The notes: generated from the sequence alone by a model not told the origin. Shown: positions 41,484 through 51,204, counted from the first letter of the stretch. The stretch: 64,000 nt of DNA from Azospirillum oleiclasticum (GCF_013423485.1 NZ_JABFFR010000007.1:124001-188000), one strand, 5' to 3'. Made by a program: numbers and translations.

Positions 41484-42613
41484 AAATCCTCTTCCACGTC
41501 CAGCATCTGCTCGGCATCGGCCACGACCGGCGGGCGGCGCTGGTGGCGCGCGGACTGGCCGGGGCCGGCATGGCGGTGACGCTGCTGCGCGGCGGCCACG
41601 CGGTGCCGGGGGTCGATTACGGCCCGGCGCGGGTGATCCAGCTTCCACCGGTGCGGGCCGCCGATGCGGGCTTCAAGACGCTGCTGGACGAGGAGGGCAA
41701 GCCCATCGACGAGGCGTGGCGCAGGCACCGGCGGGACGCCGCGTTGAGGGCGTTTAACGACGTTGCGCCCGACCTGCTTCTGGTCGAATCCTTCCCCTTC
41801 GCACGGCGCGCCTTCCGCTTCGAGCTGATCCCGCTTCTGGAAGCGGCGAAGGCCGCGGGCGTGCCCACCGCCTGCTCCGTCCGCGACATCCTGGTCGCCA
41901 AACCCGATCCGGCGCGGGTCGAGGAGGTCGTGGGCACGGTCGAGCGGCTGGTCGACACCGTGCTCGTGCACGGCGACCCGGCGCTGATCCCCTTCGGCGC
42001 CACCTTCCCGGCGGCCGCCCGCATCGAGGACCGCATCCGCTACACCGGCTACGTCGCCGCCCCCGCCGCCCCGGTGATTGCGGAGGGGGATGGCGCGGGG
42101 GAGGTCGTGGTGTCGGTGGGCGGCGGGGCGGTCGGGCTGCCGCTGCTGCGCGCCGCACTCGCGGCACGGCCGCTGACCCCTGCCCGCGACGCCGTCTGGC
42201 GCCTGCTGGCCGGCCCCGACGTGGCGGAGGAGGCGATGCGGCCGTTGCGCGCGGCGGCACCGGCCGGGGTGATCGTGGAGCGGGCGCGGCCCGACTTCCC
42301 CGCCCTGCTCGCCCGCTGCCGTCTGTCGATCAGCCAGGCCGGCTACAACACGGTGCTGGATCTGCTCCAGGCCGGCTGCCGGGCCGTGGTGGTGCCCTTC
42401 GCCGCCGGCAGCGAAACCGAACAGGCGACGCGCGCCCGGCTGCTGGAGGCGCGCGGCCGGCTGACGGTGGTGGAGGAAGCCGGTCTGACCCCGGAGTCCT
42501 TGGCCGCCGGGGTGGCGCGGACGCTGGCCGCACCGCCCCCCGCCCCCATCCGGCTGGAGCTCGACGGCGCGGCGCGGACGGCCCGCCTGCTGGCCGCCGC
42601 GATGGGCGCATAA
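41480..42613 (+). CDS. Glycosyltransferase, MurG/GT28-like fold
   Basis: 377 residues, GTG start overlapping the previous stop. N-terminal KILFHVQHLLGIGHDRRAAL has the same GxGH pattern as the first enzyme of the cluster, and SQAGYNTVLDLLQAGCRAVV with PFAAGSETEQATRARLLEARG matches its nucleotide-sugar site, so the two are distant paralogues. It probably transfers a different sugar of the same product. Cytoplasmic or peripheral membrane. Confidence 0.86.
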   Translation: MKILFHVQHLLGIGHDRRAALVARGLAGAGMAVTLLRGGHAVPGVDYGPARVIQLPPVRAADAGFKTLLDEEGKPIDEAWRRHRRDAALRAFNDVAPDLLLVESFPFARRAFRFELIPLLEAAKAAGVPTACSVRDILVAKPDPARVEEVVGTVERLVDTVLVHGDPALIPFGATFPAAARIEDRIRYTGYVAAPAAPVIAEGDGAGEVVVSVGGGAVGLPLLRAALAARPLTPARDAVWRLLAGPDVAEEAMRPLRAAAPAGVIVERARPDFPALLARCRLSISQAGYNTVLDLLQAGCRAVVVPFAAGSETEQATRARLLEARGRLTVVEEAGLTPESLAAGVARTLAAPPPAPIRLELDGAARTARLLAAAMGA

Positions 42614-42712
42614 ACGTCCAGAATTCCTTGGAAATTCCGCCGTGCCTGCGTCATTTTGAAACATGGGATGCGCATGATGCGGGGCTTCCAGGGTTACCAC
42701 CAGACCGTGACC

Positions 42713-43507
42713 ATGACCGAGACGCGAATCGACGGCGACCGCGCGCCCGACGGCTGGGACGCCCTGGCCGCCGAGCTGGACCTTTGGGCCGCCGCCGGAC
42801 GCCCTGCCACCCTGTGGTGGCGGGACGACGACGCGACGGCACCCGGTGCCGCGCTCGACCGGCTGCTGGAATTGGGAGCGCGCCACGACGTTCCGGTGGC
42901 GCTGGCGGTGATCCCGGCGCGGGCCCAACCGGCGCTGGCGGACGCGTTGCGCGGTGCCGCGGTGCTCCAGCACGGCTGGTCCCACGCCAACCACGCCCCA
43001 CTGGGTGCCAAGAAATGCGAGCTGGGCGACGACCGGCCGGTCGAGGCGGTGACGGCGGAGCTGGCGGAGGGATGGCGGCGCCTGTCCGCGCTGGTCGGCC
43101 CGGCCCTGCTGCCGGTGCTGGTGCCACCCTGGAACCGCATCGCGCCCGCTGTCTCCGCCGCCCTGCCCGGCCTCGGCTTCCGCGCCCTGTCCACCGACCG
43201 CGAGCACGACGCGGCGGTGCCCGGGCTGGCGCAGGTCAACACCCACCTCGACCCGGTGGACTGGCGCCACGGCGGCGGCTTCCTGGGGACGGCGGCGGCG
43301 CTGGCCGGCGCCATCGACCACCTGCGCGCGCGGCGGCTGGGGACGGTGCCCGACCGGCCGACCGGGCTGCTGACCCACCACCTCGCGATGGACGGGGCGA
43401 CCTGGGACTTCGTCGACCGCCTCCTCGCCGTGACCGCCGGCCATTCGGCGGCGCGCTGGCTGGCGGCCCCCGCCGTCTTTGCTCATCGTGGCGGGGTGCC
43501 GCGATGA
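42713..43507 (+). CDS. Polysaccharide-deacetylase-like protein
   Basis: 264 residues from the ATG at 42713. The fold of NodB-type deacetylases is indicated by TLWWRDDDATAPGAALDRLL (Asp-Asp metal site), VALAVIPARAQPALADAL, the HGWSHANHAP segment (metal-binding histidines), LVPPWNRIAP and LLTHHLAMDG at the end. It may remove acetyl groups from a glycan made by the neighbouring transferases. No signal peptide is visible, so the step would be cytoplasmic unless exported otherwise. In-frame ATGs at 42668, 42674 and 42677 and a TTG at 42656 are alternative starts. Confidence 0.82.
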   Translation: MTETRIDGDRAPDGWDALAAELDLWAAAGRPATLWWRDDDATAPGAALDRLLELGARHDVPVALAVIPARAQPALADALRGAAVLQHGWSHANHAPLGAKKCELGDDRPVEAVTAELAEGWRRLSALVGPALLPVLVPPWNRIAPAVSAALPGLGFRALSTDREHDAAVPGLAQVNTHLDPVDWRHGGGFLGTAAALAGAIDHLRARRLGTVPDRPTGLLTHHLAMDGATWDFVDRLLAVTAGHSAARWLAAPAVFAHRGGVPR

Positions 43508-44049
43508 GCGAGGTGCTGCGCTACCCGCGCACAGCGCTTCTGGGCGACTACGCGCGGGCCGGCGCCGGGCTGGCGATCACCGCCCTGCCGCTCACGCTGC
43601 TTGAGGTCAACCGCTGGATCGCCCTGCCGCTGGCGGCGGCGGCGCTGCTCTTCGCCTTGTTCGCCCTGCGCACGGCGCAGCGGCAGGCATCCCGCCTGGA
43701 GTTGGACGGACGCGGTGCGACCATGCACGGACCCTTGGGTGCGAGGCTCGCCTGGACGGATCTCCGCGGCATCGATCTTCGCTATTATTCCACCAAGCGG
43801 GACCGTTCGGACGGCTGGATGCAGCTCACGCTCAGGGGCGATGGGCGGCGGCTGCGCGCCGACTCGACGCTCGACGGCTTTGACCGGCTGGTCGAGGCCG
43901 CCGCCGCGGCGGCGGTGCGCAACGGCGTGGCTCTGGCGCCGGTTACGGTGGACAACCTGCTTGCCATGGGCATCGACGTGGACAGCATCGCGGTGGTCCC
44001 CAGTGGGCTGGGCCCAATTGAACTGGACCGGGAGGGGGACGGGGTTTGA
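43504..44049 (+). CDS. Small membrane protein of unknown function
   Basis: 181 residues. A hydrophobic hairpin at about 20-55 is followed by a soluble beta-rich part ([36 protein letters not shown]) resembling a bacterial PH-like domain, but I do not recognise the family. The ATG overlaps the stop of the deacetylase-like gene (ATGA), and its own stop overlaps the start of the ABC ATPase gene, so it ties the glycan cluster to the peptide importer. Confidence 0.7.
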   Translation: MSEVLRYPRTALLGDYARAGAGLAITALPLTLLEVNRWIALPLAAAALLFALFALRTAQRQASRLELDGRGATMHGPLGARLAWTDLRGIDLRYYSTKRDRSDGWMQLTLRGDGRRLRADSTLDGFDRLVEAAAAAAVRNGVALAPVTVDNLLAMGIDVDSIAVVPSGLGPIELDREGDGV

Positions 44050-45935
44050 GCGGCAATCTCCTGACCGTCGAGGATCTGAAGGTGCAGTTCCAGGCGCCGG
44101 AGGGGCTGGTGCATGCCGTGCGCGGTGTGTCGTTCCGGGTGCGGCCCGGCTCCACCGTGGCGCTGGTCGGCGAGTCGGGCTCCGGCAAGTCGGTGGTGTC
44201 GCAGGCGATCCTGGGCATCCTCCCGCGCAACGGCCGCATCGCCGGTGGCCGCATCCTGTTCGACGACCCGGCCAGCCGGCGCATGGTCGACATCGCGGCG
44301 CTGGACCGTGACGGCCAGCCGATGCGGGACCTGCGCGGCGGACGCATCTCCATCATCTTCCAGGAGCCGATGACCTCGCTGTCGCCGCTCCACACCATCG
44401 GCAACCAGATCGTCGAGGCGGTGCGGCTGCACCGCGACGTGCGCCCGAAGGAGGCGCGGGATCTCGCCCGCGACATGCTGGCCCGCGTGCGCTTCCCGGA
44501 CCCGGCCCGCGCGCTCGACACCTACCCGTTCGAGCTGTCGGGTGGCCTGCGCCAGCGCGCGATGATCGCCATGGCGCTGGTCTGCCGCCCGGCGCTGCTG
44601 ATCGCCGACGAGCCGACGACCGCGCTGGACGTCACCATCCAGGCGCAGATCCTGAAGCTGATCAAGGATCTGCAGGCCGAGCTGGGGATGGCCGTGCTGC
44701 TGATCACCCACGATCTGGGCGTCGTCGCCAACCTCGCGGAGGAGGTGGTGGTCATGTACCGGGGCGAGGTGATGGAAAGCGGCACCCGAGAGGACATCTT
44801 CGCCAACCCCGGCCACCCCTATCTGAAGGCGCTGCTGCGCGCCGTGCCGCGCTTCGACATGGCGCCGGGGGAGCGGCTGGTGCCGCTGCGCTCGGTCCGG
44901 TCTGAGGGCGGGCGGCTGCTGGAGCAGGCCCGCACGCCTTGGCCGCCGGGGGCCGATGCCGCCGGGCCGCTGCTGAAGGTGGAGGGGATCACCAAGCGCT
45001 ACGGCGCCCGCGGGGGCGGCTGGTTCGGCGCCAAGGCCGGGGCCGGGACGCTGGCGGTGGACGATGTCAGCTTTGCCGTGAAGCGGGGGGAGTGCCTGGG
45101 GTTGGTCGGCGAATCCGGCTGCGGCAAGACCACGCTCAGCAAGATCGTCCTCAGGGCGCTGACCGCCGACAGCGGCAGCGTCACCTTCAACGACCACGGC
45201 ACGCCCGTGGATGTGCTGAAGCTGTCGGGCGGCGAGCTGGAAGCCTTCCGCCGGCGCATGCAGTTCGTCTTCCAGGACCCGTTCGGCTCGTTGAACCCGC
45301 GCATGACGGTGTTCGACATCATCGCCGAGCCGCTGGTGATCCACCGCATCGGCGACGCGGCGGAGCGGGCGGAACGGGTGAAGGAGTTGATGGCCCTGGT
45401 CGGGCTCGACGTCCGCCACCTCAAGCGCTACCCGCACAGCTTCTCCGGCGGGCAGCGCCAGCGCATCGGCATCGCCCGCGCGCTGGCGCTGCGCCCCGAC
45501 CTGCTGATCCTGGACGAGCCGGTGTCGGCGCTGGACGTGTCGATCCAGGCTCAGGTGCTCAACCTGCTGAAGGACCTGAAGGAACGGCTGGGCCTCACCT
45601 ACCTGTTCATCAGCCACAACCTCGCCGTGGTCGATTACATGGCCGACCGCATCATGGTGATGTGCCGTGGCCGGATCGTGGAGACGGCACCGCGCGAGCT
45701 GCTGTTCCGCGACCCGCTGCATCCCTACACCCGCGCCCTGCTGTCCGCGGTGCCGGAGCCGGACCCCGCCCGCCCGCTGGCGCTGACCGAGCTGGAGGAG
45801 GGGCGGAGCTCCAACCCGGCGGCGTGGCCGGAGCCCTTCACCATCGACGACCAACACCACCCGCCTCTCGTCCATCGTGGCGGGGGCCACTGGGTGCGGG
45901 CGGATTTGGACATGACGACACGGGAGGTCGCCTGA
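44046..45935 (+). CDS. Peptide/microcin-type ABC transporter, fused double ATP-binding protein (YejF/DppDF-like)
   Basis: 629 residues with two complete NBDs: Walker A GESGSGKS (about 42-49) and GESGCGKT (about 354-361), signatures [12 protein letters not shown] and [12 protein letters not shown], Walker [13 protein letters not shown] and [12 protein letters not shown]. This is the fused form of DppD and DppF seen in YejF. Both halves look active. The TTG at 44046 overlaps the previous stop and has a strong GGGAGGGGGA before it, which supports this start. The ATPase gene comes first in the operon, unlike yejABEF. Confidence 0.92.
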   Translation: MSGNLLTVEDLKVQFQAPEGLVHAVRGVSFRVRPGSTVALVGESGSGKSVVSQAILGILPRNGRIAGGRILFDDPASRRMVDIAALDRDGQPMRDLRGGRISIIFQEPMTSLSPLHTIGNQIVEAVRLHRDVRPKEARDLARDMLARVRFPDPARALDTYPFELSGGLRQRAMIAMALVCRPALLIADEPTTALDVTIQAQILKLIKDLQAELGMAVLLITHDLGVVANLAEEVVVMYRGEVMESGTREDIFANPGHPYLKALLRAVPRFDMAPGERLVPLRSVRSEGGRLLEQARTPWPPGADAAGPLLKVEGITKRYGARGGGWFGAKAGAGTLAVDDVSFAVKRGECLGLVGESGCGKTTLSKIVLRALTADSGSVTFNDHGTPVDVLKLSGGELEAFRRRMQFVFQDPFGSLNPRMTVFDIIAEPLVIHRIGDAAERAERVKELMALVGLDVRHLKRYPHSFSGGQRQRIGIARALALRPDLLILDEPVSALDVSIQAQVLNLLKDLKERLGLTYLFISHNLAVVDYMADRIMVMCRGRIVETAPRELLFRDPLHPYTRALLSAVPEPDPARPLALTELEEGRSSNPAAWPEPFTIDDQHHPPLVHRGGGHWVRADLDMTTREVA

Positions 45936-47830
45936 TGCTGGTGCCGTTCGGCAGAACCCTGGGGTTGATGGCGGCGCTGGTCGCGCTGTCGGCCTTCCGC
46001 CCGGTGGAGACGCCCTATTTCCAGCAGCAGGTGAGCGCCGGCACGTTGCCGCCGGTGGAACAGCGCCTGCCCGAAACCCCATCGGTCGCGCGGATGAACC
46101 GGCCCTGGCAATCGGTCGGCAAGCCGGGCGGCGACCTGACCACCATCATGGCGCGGGTGCGCGACACGCGGGTGATCTACGTCTACAGCTACGCCCGGCT
46201 GGTGGCGCTGACCCCCGACCTCGTGATCGAGCCGGACATCCTGGAAAAGGTGGAGGTGGAGGACGAGAAGGTCTTCACCCTGCGCCTGCGCAAGGGGCAC
46301 CGCTGGTCCGACGGCCATCCCTTCACCGCGGAGGATTTCCGCTACTGGTGGGAGGACATGGCCAGCAACGACAAGCGCTACCCGGTCGGCCCGCCGGTCG
46401 AGCTGGCGGTGGACGGGGAGTTCCCCGCCGTCACCATCATCGACGAGACCACCGTCCGCTACGCATGGACGAAGCCCAACCCCTTCTTCCTGCCGATGCT
46501 GGCCGGGGCCAAGCCGGTGGAGATCTACGCCCCGGCCCATTACCTGAAGCAGTTCCACCCCCGCTACACCGACGCCGCCACGCTGAAGGCGCGGGTGGAG
46601 GAGGCCAAGCAGAAGAGCTGGCAGCAGCTCCACAACCGCAAGGACGATCTGACGGAGTTCAACAACCCGGACCTGCCGACGCTCCAGCCCTGGGTCCCCA
46701 CCACCCAGATGCCGTCGGAACGCTTCGTCTTCGTCCGCAACCCCTATTACCACCGCGTCGATCGGGAGGGGCGGCAGCTTCCCTACATCGATCGGTTCAT
46801 CATGACGGTGGCCGACGCGAAGATCATTCCGGCCAAGGTCGGGGCGGGCGAGAGCGACCTGCAGGCGCGCTACCTGCGCTTCGACAACTACACCTTCCTC
46901 AAGGACGGGGCGAAGCGCAACGGGCTGGAGGTGCGGTTGTGGAAGACCGGCATCGGCTCGCAGATCGCCTTCTTCCCCAACCTGAACGTCAACGATCCGG
47001 TGTGGCGCGCGCTCAACCGCGACGTCCGCTACCGCCGCGCCCTGTCGCTCGCCATCGACCGGGAGGAGATCAACCAGTCCATCTATTACGGTCTGGGAGC
47101 GCCTTCCAACAACACGGTGCTGCCCGAAACCCCCCTGTGGAAGCCGGACTACCAGAGCCGCTTCGCCAAGTTCGACCTGAAGCAGGCCAACCGCCTGCTG
47201 GACGAGGCCGGGCTGAACAAGCGCGACGGCAACGGCACCCGCCTGTTGCCGGACGGCCGCCCGCTGGAGCTGGTGATCGAGACGGCCGGCGACAGCACGG
47301 AGGAGACGGACGTCATCCAGCTCATCGCGCAGAACTGGCGCAAGGTCGGGATCCAGGTCTTCTCCCGTCCCTCGCAACTGGAGGTCTTCAGGAACCGCAT
47401 CTTCGCGGGCGAGACGGTGATGGCGGTGTCACGCGGGCTGGACAACGCCGTGCCGACCGCGGCCATGAGCCCCGGCGAGCTGGTGCCGCTGAACCAGATC
47501 AACTACCAGTGGCCGAAGTGGGGCCAGTACTATCAGACCAAGGGGAAGGACGGGGAGCCGGTCGACATGGCCGAGGCCAAGGCCCTGCTGGACTCCTTCG
47601 ACATCTGGAAGGCCGCCGTCGGCATGGAGAAGGAGAAGGCGGCCTGGCACGCGATCCTTGCCAACCACGCGGAGCATGTCTGGACCATCGGCACGGTGGC
47701 GGCGGTGCCGCAGCCGGTGGTGGTCCGCAGCACCCTGAAGAATGTGCCGCCCGACGGCCTCTACAACTACGACCCCGGCGCGCATTTCGGCCTCTACCGG
47801 CCGGACTGCTTCTGGTTCGCGGAGAAGTGA
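45935..47830 (+). CDS. ABC transporter substrate-binding protein, family 5 (peptide/oligopeptide type)
   Basis: 631 residues, large for the family and like YejA. A signal peptide covers about residues 1-22 (GRTLGLMAALVALSAF) with no lipobox cysteine, so it is a free periplasmic protein. SBP_bac_5 marks include FTLRLRKGHRWSDGHPFTAED, RNPYYHRVDREGRQLPYID, and VRYRRALSLAIDREEINQ. It should bind peptides or a modified peptide. The start overlaps the previous stop by one base (TGATG). Confidence 0.92.
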   Translation: MLVPFGRTLGLMAALVALSAFRPVETPYFQQQVSAGTLPPVEQRLPETPSVARMNRPWQSVGKPGGDLTTIMARVRDTRVIYVYSYARLVALTPDLVIEPDILEKVEVEDEKVFTLRLRKGHRWSDGHPFTAEDFRYWWEDMASNDKRYPVGPPVELAVDGEFPAVTIIDETTVRYAWTKPNPFFLPMLAGAKPVEIYAPAHYLKQFHPRYTDAATLKARVEEAKQKSWQQLHNRKDDLTEFNNPDLPTLQPWVPTTQMPSERFVFVRNPYYHRVDREGRQLPYIDRFIMTVADAKIIPAKVGAGESDLQARYLRFDNYTFLKDGAKRNGLEVRLWKTGIGSQIAFFPNLNVNDPVWRALNRDVRYRRALSLAIDREEINQSIYYGLGAPSNNTVLPETPLWKPDYQSRFAKFDLKQANRLLDEAGLNKRDGNGTRLLPDGRPLELVIETAGDSTEETDVIQLIAQNWRKVGIQVFSRPSQLEVFRNRIFAGETVMAVSRGLDNAVPTAAMSPGELVPLNQINYQWPKWGQYYQTKGKDGEPVDMAEAKALLDSFDIWKAAVGMEKEKAAWHAILANHAEHVWTIGTVAAVPQPVVVRSTLKNVPPDGLYNYDPGAHFGLYRPDCFWFAEK

Positions 47831-47836
47831 GCGGCC

Positions 47837-48835
47837 ATGCTGGGTTACCTGATCCGCCGCGTCCTGATCATGATCCCGACGCTTCTCGCCATCAGCGTCA
47901 TCACCTTCGTCATCATCCAGCTTCCGCCCGGCGACTATCTGACGACGCTGGTGGTGGAGATGCAGAGCCGTGGCGAATCGGTGGACCAGGGCCGGCTGGC
48001 CCTGCTGCGCGAAACCTACGGCTTCGACCGGCCGATGCACGAGCAGTATCTGATCTGGCTGGCCGGCATGCTGCGCGGCGACTTCGGCTATTCCTTCGAA
48101 TACAACCTGCCGGTGGCCGACGTGGTGGGTGACCGGCTGTGGCTGACGGCGGTGGTCAGCTTCGCCACCATCATCTTCGTCTACGCGGTGTCCTTCCCCA
48201 TCGGCATCTATTCGGCCACCCACCAGTACAGCGCCGGCGATTACGCGCTGACGCTGCTGGGCTTCCTGGGGCTGGCGACGCCCAGCTTCCTGCTGGCGCT
48301 GGTGCTACTTTACCTCGCCAACGTGTGGTTCGGCACCTCCATCGGCGGGCTGATGGACCCGAAATACGTCGATGCGCCCTGGAGCCTGGGCAAGATCCTC
48401 AGCGTGATCGAGCATCTGTGGGTGCCGGTGGTGGTGATCGGCACGGCGGGAACCGCCGCGATGATCCGCCGGCTGCGCGCCAACCTGCTGGACGAGCTGG
48501 ACAAGCCCTATGTCGTCACCGCCCGCGCCAAGGGCCTGCCGCCCGGCCGCGCCCTGTGGAAATACCCGCTGCGCATGGCCCTCAATCCCTTCATCTCCGA
48601 CATCGGCAACCTGCTGCCACAGGTGGTGTCGGGGGCGGCCATCGTGTCCGTCGTGATGTCGCTGCCGACCACCGGGCCGATGCTGCTCGACAGCTTGCGC
48701 AGCCAGGACATGTATCTGGCCGGTTCCTTCCTGATGTTCCTGGCCGTGCTGACGGTGATCGGGGTCTTCATCTCCGATCTGGCGCTGGCGGCGCTGGACC
48801 CGCGCATCCGGTTGAGCGGGGGGGCGACGCGGTGA
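47837..48835 (+). CDS. ABC transporter permease (DppB/YejB-like)
   Basis: 332 residues. N-terminal LGYLIRRVLIMIPTLLAISV with PGDYL motif, then the BPD_transp_1 domain with helices at about 105-300 and the EAA-type loop around RARAKGLPPGRALWKYPLR. Together with the following permease it forms the membrane channel of the importer. Six bases separate it from the binding-protein gene. Confidence 0.93.
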   Translation: MLGYLIRRVLIMIPTLLAISVITFVIIQLPPGDYLTTLVVEMQSRGESVDQGRLALLRETYGFDRPMHEQYLIWLAGMLRGDFGYSFEYNLPVADVVGDRLWLTAVVSFATIIFVYAVSFPIGIYSATHQYSAGDYALTLLGFLGLATPSFLLALVLLYLANVWFGTSIGGLMDPKYVDAPWSLGKILSVIEHLWVPVVVIGTAGTAAMIRRLRANLLDELDKPYVVTARAKGLPPGRALWKYPLRMALNPFISDIGNLLPQVVSGAAIVSVVMSLPTTGPMLLDSLRSQDMYLAGSFLMFLAVLTVIGVFISDLALAALDPRIRLSGGATR

Positions 48836-50016
48836 CGGACACGACGACGCCCTCCACGGATCGCCGGAACAGCCTGCCCCACTACGTCTCCACCGCCCCC
48901 TTCGACCCGGAGGCGACCGAGCGGCTGACGCCGGAGCAGGAACGCTACTACATGGCCACCCAGTGGCGGCTGATGTGGTGGAAGCTCAAGCGCCACCGGC
49001 TGGCCGTGCTGTCGGGGGTGATCCTGCTGCTGCTCTACGCCTCGACCCTGGTGTCGGAGGTGCTGGCCCCCTACGCGCTGGACACCCGCCAATCCCGCTT
49101 CATCTTCGCCCCGCCGCAGTCCGTCCACCTGTTCCACGAGGGGGAGTTCGTCGGTCCCTTCGTCTACGGCTACCGCTACACGCTGAACATGGACACGCTG
49201 AAGCGGGAATACACGCCGGACCCGGCCAAGGTGCAGCCGATCCGCTTCTTCTGCCGCGGCGACCGATACGAGTTCTGGGGGTTGTGGGAATCCGACCTGC
49301 ACCTTGCCTGCCCGTCCGAAGGTGGAACGCTGTTCCTCCTTGGAACCGACCGGCTGGGGCGCGACGTGCTGAGCCGGATCGTCTACGGCACGCGCATCTC
49401 GCTGACGGTCGGTCTGCTCGGCATCATCGTCAGCTTCACGCTCGGCATCGTCATCGGCGGCATCGCCGGCTATTACGGCGGCTGGATCGACAACATCATC
49501 CAGCGCTTCATCGAGATCGTCCGCAGCTTTCCCGAGCTGCCGCTGTGGATGGCGCTGTCGGCGGCGCTGCCGGTGACCTGGAATCCGATCTTCGTCTATT
49601 TCGGGATCACGCTGATCCTGGGGCTGCTGGACTGGACCGGTCTGGCGCGCGCCGTGCGGTCCAAGCTGCTGGCCCTGCGCGAGGAGGATTTCACGACAGC
49701 CGCCCAGCTCATGGGGGCCAGGCCGTCGCGCATCATCGGGCGGCATCTGCTGCCCAGCTTCATGAGCCACCTGATCGCGTCGGCCACCCTGTCCATCCCC
49801 GGCATGATCCTGGGGGAGACGGCGCTGTCCTTCCTGGGGCTGGGGCTGCGCCCGCCGATCACCAGCTGGGGCGTTCTGCTGACCGAGGCGCAGAACATCA
49901 ACGTGGTGGCGCTCTACCCGTGGCTGCTGATCCCGGTGATCCCGGTGATCATCACCGTGCTCGCCTTCAACTTCCTGGGCGACGGGCTGCGCGACGCCGC
50001 GGACCCCTACCGGTAG
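48832..50016 (+). CDS. ABC transporter permease (DppC/YejE-like)
   Basis: 394 residues, GTG start overlapping the previous stop. An N-terminal helix (about 60-82, LAVLSGVILLLLYASTLVSE) and a periplasmic loop of about 110 residues precede the permease domain (GLLGIIVSFTLGIVIGGIAG on to the end). The EAA loop is TTAAQLMGARPSRIIGRHLLP. GTDRLGRDVLSRIVYG is a hallmark of DppC-type proteins. It closes the importer operon; an IS630 element begins 20 bases after its stop. Confidence 0.93.
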   Translation: MTDTTTPSTDRRNSLPHYVSTAPFDPEATERLTPEQERYYMATQWRLMWWKLKRHRLAVLSGVILLLLYASTLVSEVLAPYALDTRQSRFIFAPPQSVHLFHEGEFVGPFVYGYRYTLNMDTLKREYTPDPAKVQPIRFFCRGDRYEFWGLWESDLHLACPSEGGTLFLLGTDRLGRDVLSRIVYGTRISLTVGLLGIIVSFTLGIVIGGIAGYYGGWIDNIIQRFIEIVRSFPELPLWMALSAALPVTWNPIFVYFGITLILGLLDWTGLARAVRSKLLALREEDFTTAAQLMGARPSRIIGRHLLPSFMSHLIASATLSIPGMILGETALSFLGLGLRPPITSWGVLLTEAQNINVVALYPWLLIPVIPVIITVLAFNFLGDGLRDAADPYR

Positions 50017-50126
50017 GGGTCGGCCGAGGTCTTATACCGGCCAGCCGAACCGCTGACTCACGGATGGGGATTCCCAAAGGAGGCGATGCGTGATTCGATT
50101 CCCCATCCACGACGGAGGGGGAGCGA

Positions 50127-50639
50127 ATGCCAGCGGCGTTGCGGATCCGGGAAGACCTGAGCGCCAGCGAATTGCGTGCCCTGGCGCGGCGGGAGAGCAA
50201 AGGGCGGGTGGCGGCGCGGATGTTCGCCATCGCCCATGCTCTTGACGGGGTGAGCCGGGCGGAAGCGGCGCGGTTGGGCGGCATGGACCGCCAAGCCCTG
50301 CGCGATGCGGTGGTGCGCTACAACGCCGAAGGCGTGGCCGGGCTCTACGATCGTCCTCTGCCCGGCCGGCCGGAATGGCTGAGCGAGGGCGAGCAGGCGA
50401 CGCTCAAGGCCATCATCCTCGCCGGCCCCGATCCCAAGCGGCATGGCTGCGTGGAGTGGACCTTGCCGATCCTGTGCGAGGTGATCGCCGAACGCTTCGC
50501 CAAGACGCTGCATCCGGCCAGCCTGTCGCGCATCGTGCGGCGGCTGAACCTGTCGAAGCAGAAGACACGGCCCCGTCACCCACAGTCCGACGCCAAGGCC
50601 CAGGCGGCCTTCCAAAAAAGGGGCTCCCCGAGACGCTGA
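50127..50639 (+). CDS. IS630 transposase, first frame (DNA-binding part)
   Basis: 170 residues if terminated in frame. A winged-helix/homeodomain-like part (residues about 15-85: ARMFAIAHALDGVSRAEAARL, LGGMDRQALRDAVVRYN) binds the IS ends, followed by the linker that leads to the catalytic domain. The frame ends 20 bases after an A6G4 run; a -1 shift on that run continues into the catalytic frame. Confidence 0.88.
   Translation: MPAALRIREDLSASELRALARRESKGRVAARMFAIAHALDGVSRAEAARLGGMDRQALRDAVVRYNAEGVAGLYDRPLPGRPEWLSEGEQATLKAIILAGPDPKRHGCVEWTLPILCEVIAERFAKTLHPASLSRIVRRLNLSKQKTRPRHPQSDAKAQAAFQKRGSPRR
50613..50623 (+). other. Programmed -1 frameshift site in the IS630 transposase
   Basis: CAAAAAAGGGG: six A at 50614-50619 then four G. 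In the first frame the codons are CAA AAA AGG; one base back they are CCA AAA AAG, which enters the DDE frame. A full product would have 355 residues. Confidence 0.7.
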
Positions 50640-51193
50640 AGGCCGCGGCGGCTACACACCCAGGGCGCCGCGTCCAACTCTGGTTCCAGGACGAAGCCCG
50701 CATCGGCCAGAAGGGCCGCACCGCGCATCGCTGGTGGGAGCGCGGGCAGCGTCCGGCCGGGCTGTGCGACAAGCGCTTCACCTCGGCCTATCTCTACGCC
50801 GCCGTCTGCCCGGCCAGCGGAGCCGACTTCGCGTTGGTGATGCCGACCGTTTCCACCACCGCCATGAGCCTGTTCCTGGACGGCTTCTCCCGGAGCCTGG
50901 AACCGGATGTCCACGCGGTGCTCGTGCTCGACCAGGCCGGCTGGCATGGAGCGCGGGCGCTGGTCGTGCCGGACAACATCACGCTGGTGCCGCTGCCGCC
51001 CTACAGTCCCGAGTTGAACCCGGTCGAGCGCGTCTGGCTGTATCTGCGCGAGCGCTTTCTGTCCCACCGGCTCCTGGACGATTACAACGCCGTCGTCCAG
51101 GCCTGCTGCGATGCCTGGAACGCCCTCACCGCCACACCGGAGCGCCTACGCTCCCTCCCCAGTTACCCGTGGCTCCCATGTGTCAGTCCTTAG
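50618..51193 (+). CDS. IS630 transposase, second frame (DDE catalytic part)
   Basis: About 191 residues after the frameshift. The DDE triad is visible in LWFQDEARIGQ, VLVLDQAGWH and ELNPVERVWLYLRE, with the spacing usual for IS630. No ribosome site is placed for independent translation at the junction, which favours frameshifting. The stop lies inside the right terminal repeat. All catalytic residues are intact, so the element may still be mobile. Confidence 0.87.
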   Translation, partial: KGLPETLKAAAATHPGRRVQLWFQDEARIGQKGRTAHRWWERGQRPAGLCDKRFTSAYLYAAVCPASGADFALVMPTVSTTAMSLFLDGFSRSLEPDVHAVLVLDQAGWHGARALVVPDNITLVPLPPYSPELNPVERVWLYLRERFLSHRLLDDYNAVVQACCDAWNALTATPERLRSLPSYPWLPCVSP

Positions 51194-51204
51194 GCGCGGC
51201 GGTA

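Larger units (their letters stand above)
50037..51202 (+). mobile_element. IS630-family insertion sequence
   Basis: 1166 bp between TA dinucleotides at 50035-50036 and 51203-51204, as expected for IS630 insertion at TA. The terminal repeats begin CCGGCCAGCCGAA (left) and CCGCCGCGCCTAA (right, reverse complement) and end with CTGAC at position 21; 14 of 21 positions agree. It holds one transposase split in two frames. It sits between the importer's last gene and the stop codon of the YcbK-like gene. Confidence 0.88.

Noticed and set aside
42620..42640. Short inverted repeat GAATTCC / GGAAATTC before the deacetylase-like gene
   Set aside because: Only seven paired bases with an offset; could be chance in an AT-rich gap.
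50345..50533. Minus-strand open frames inside the IS element as accessory genes
   Set aside because: Antisense shadows of the transposase without motifs.
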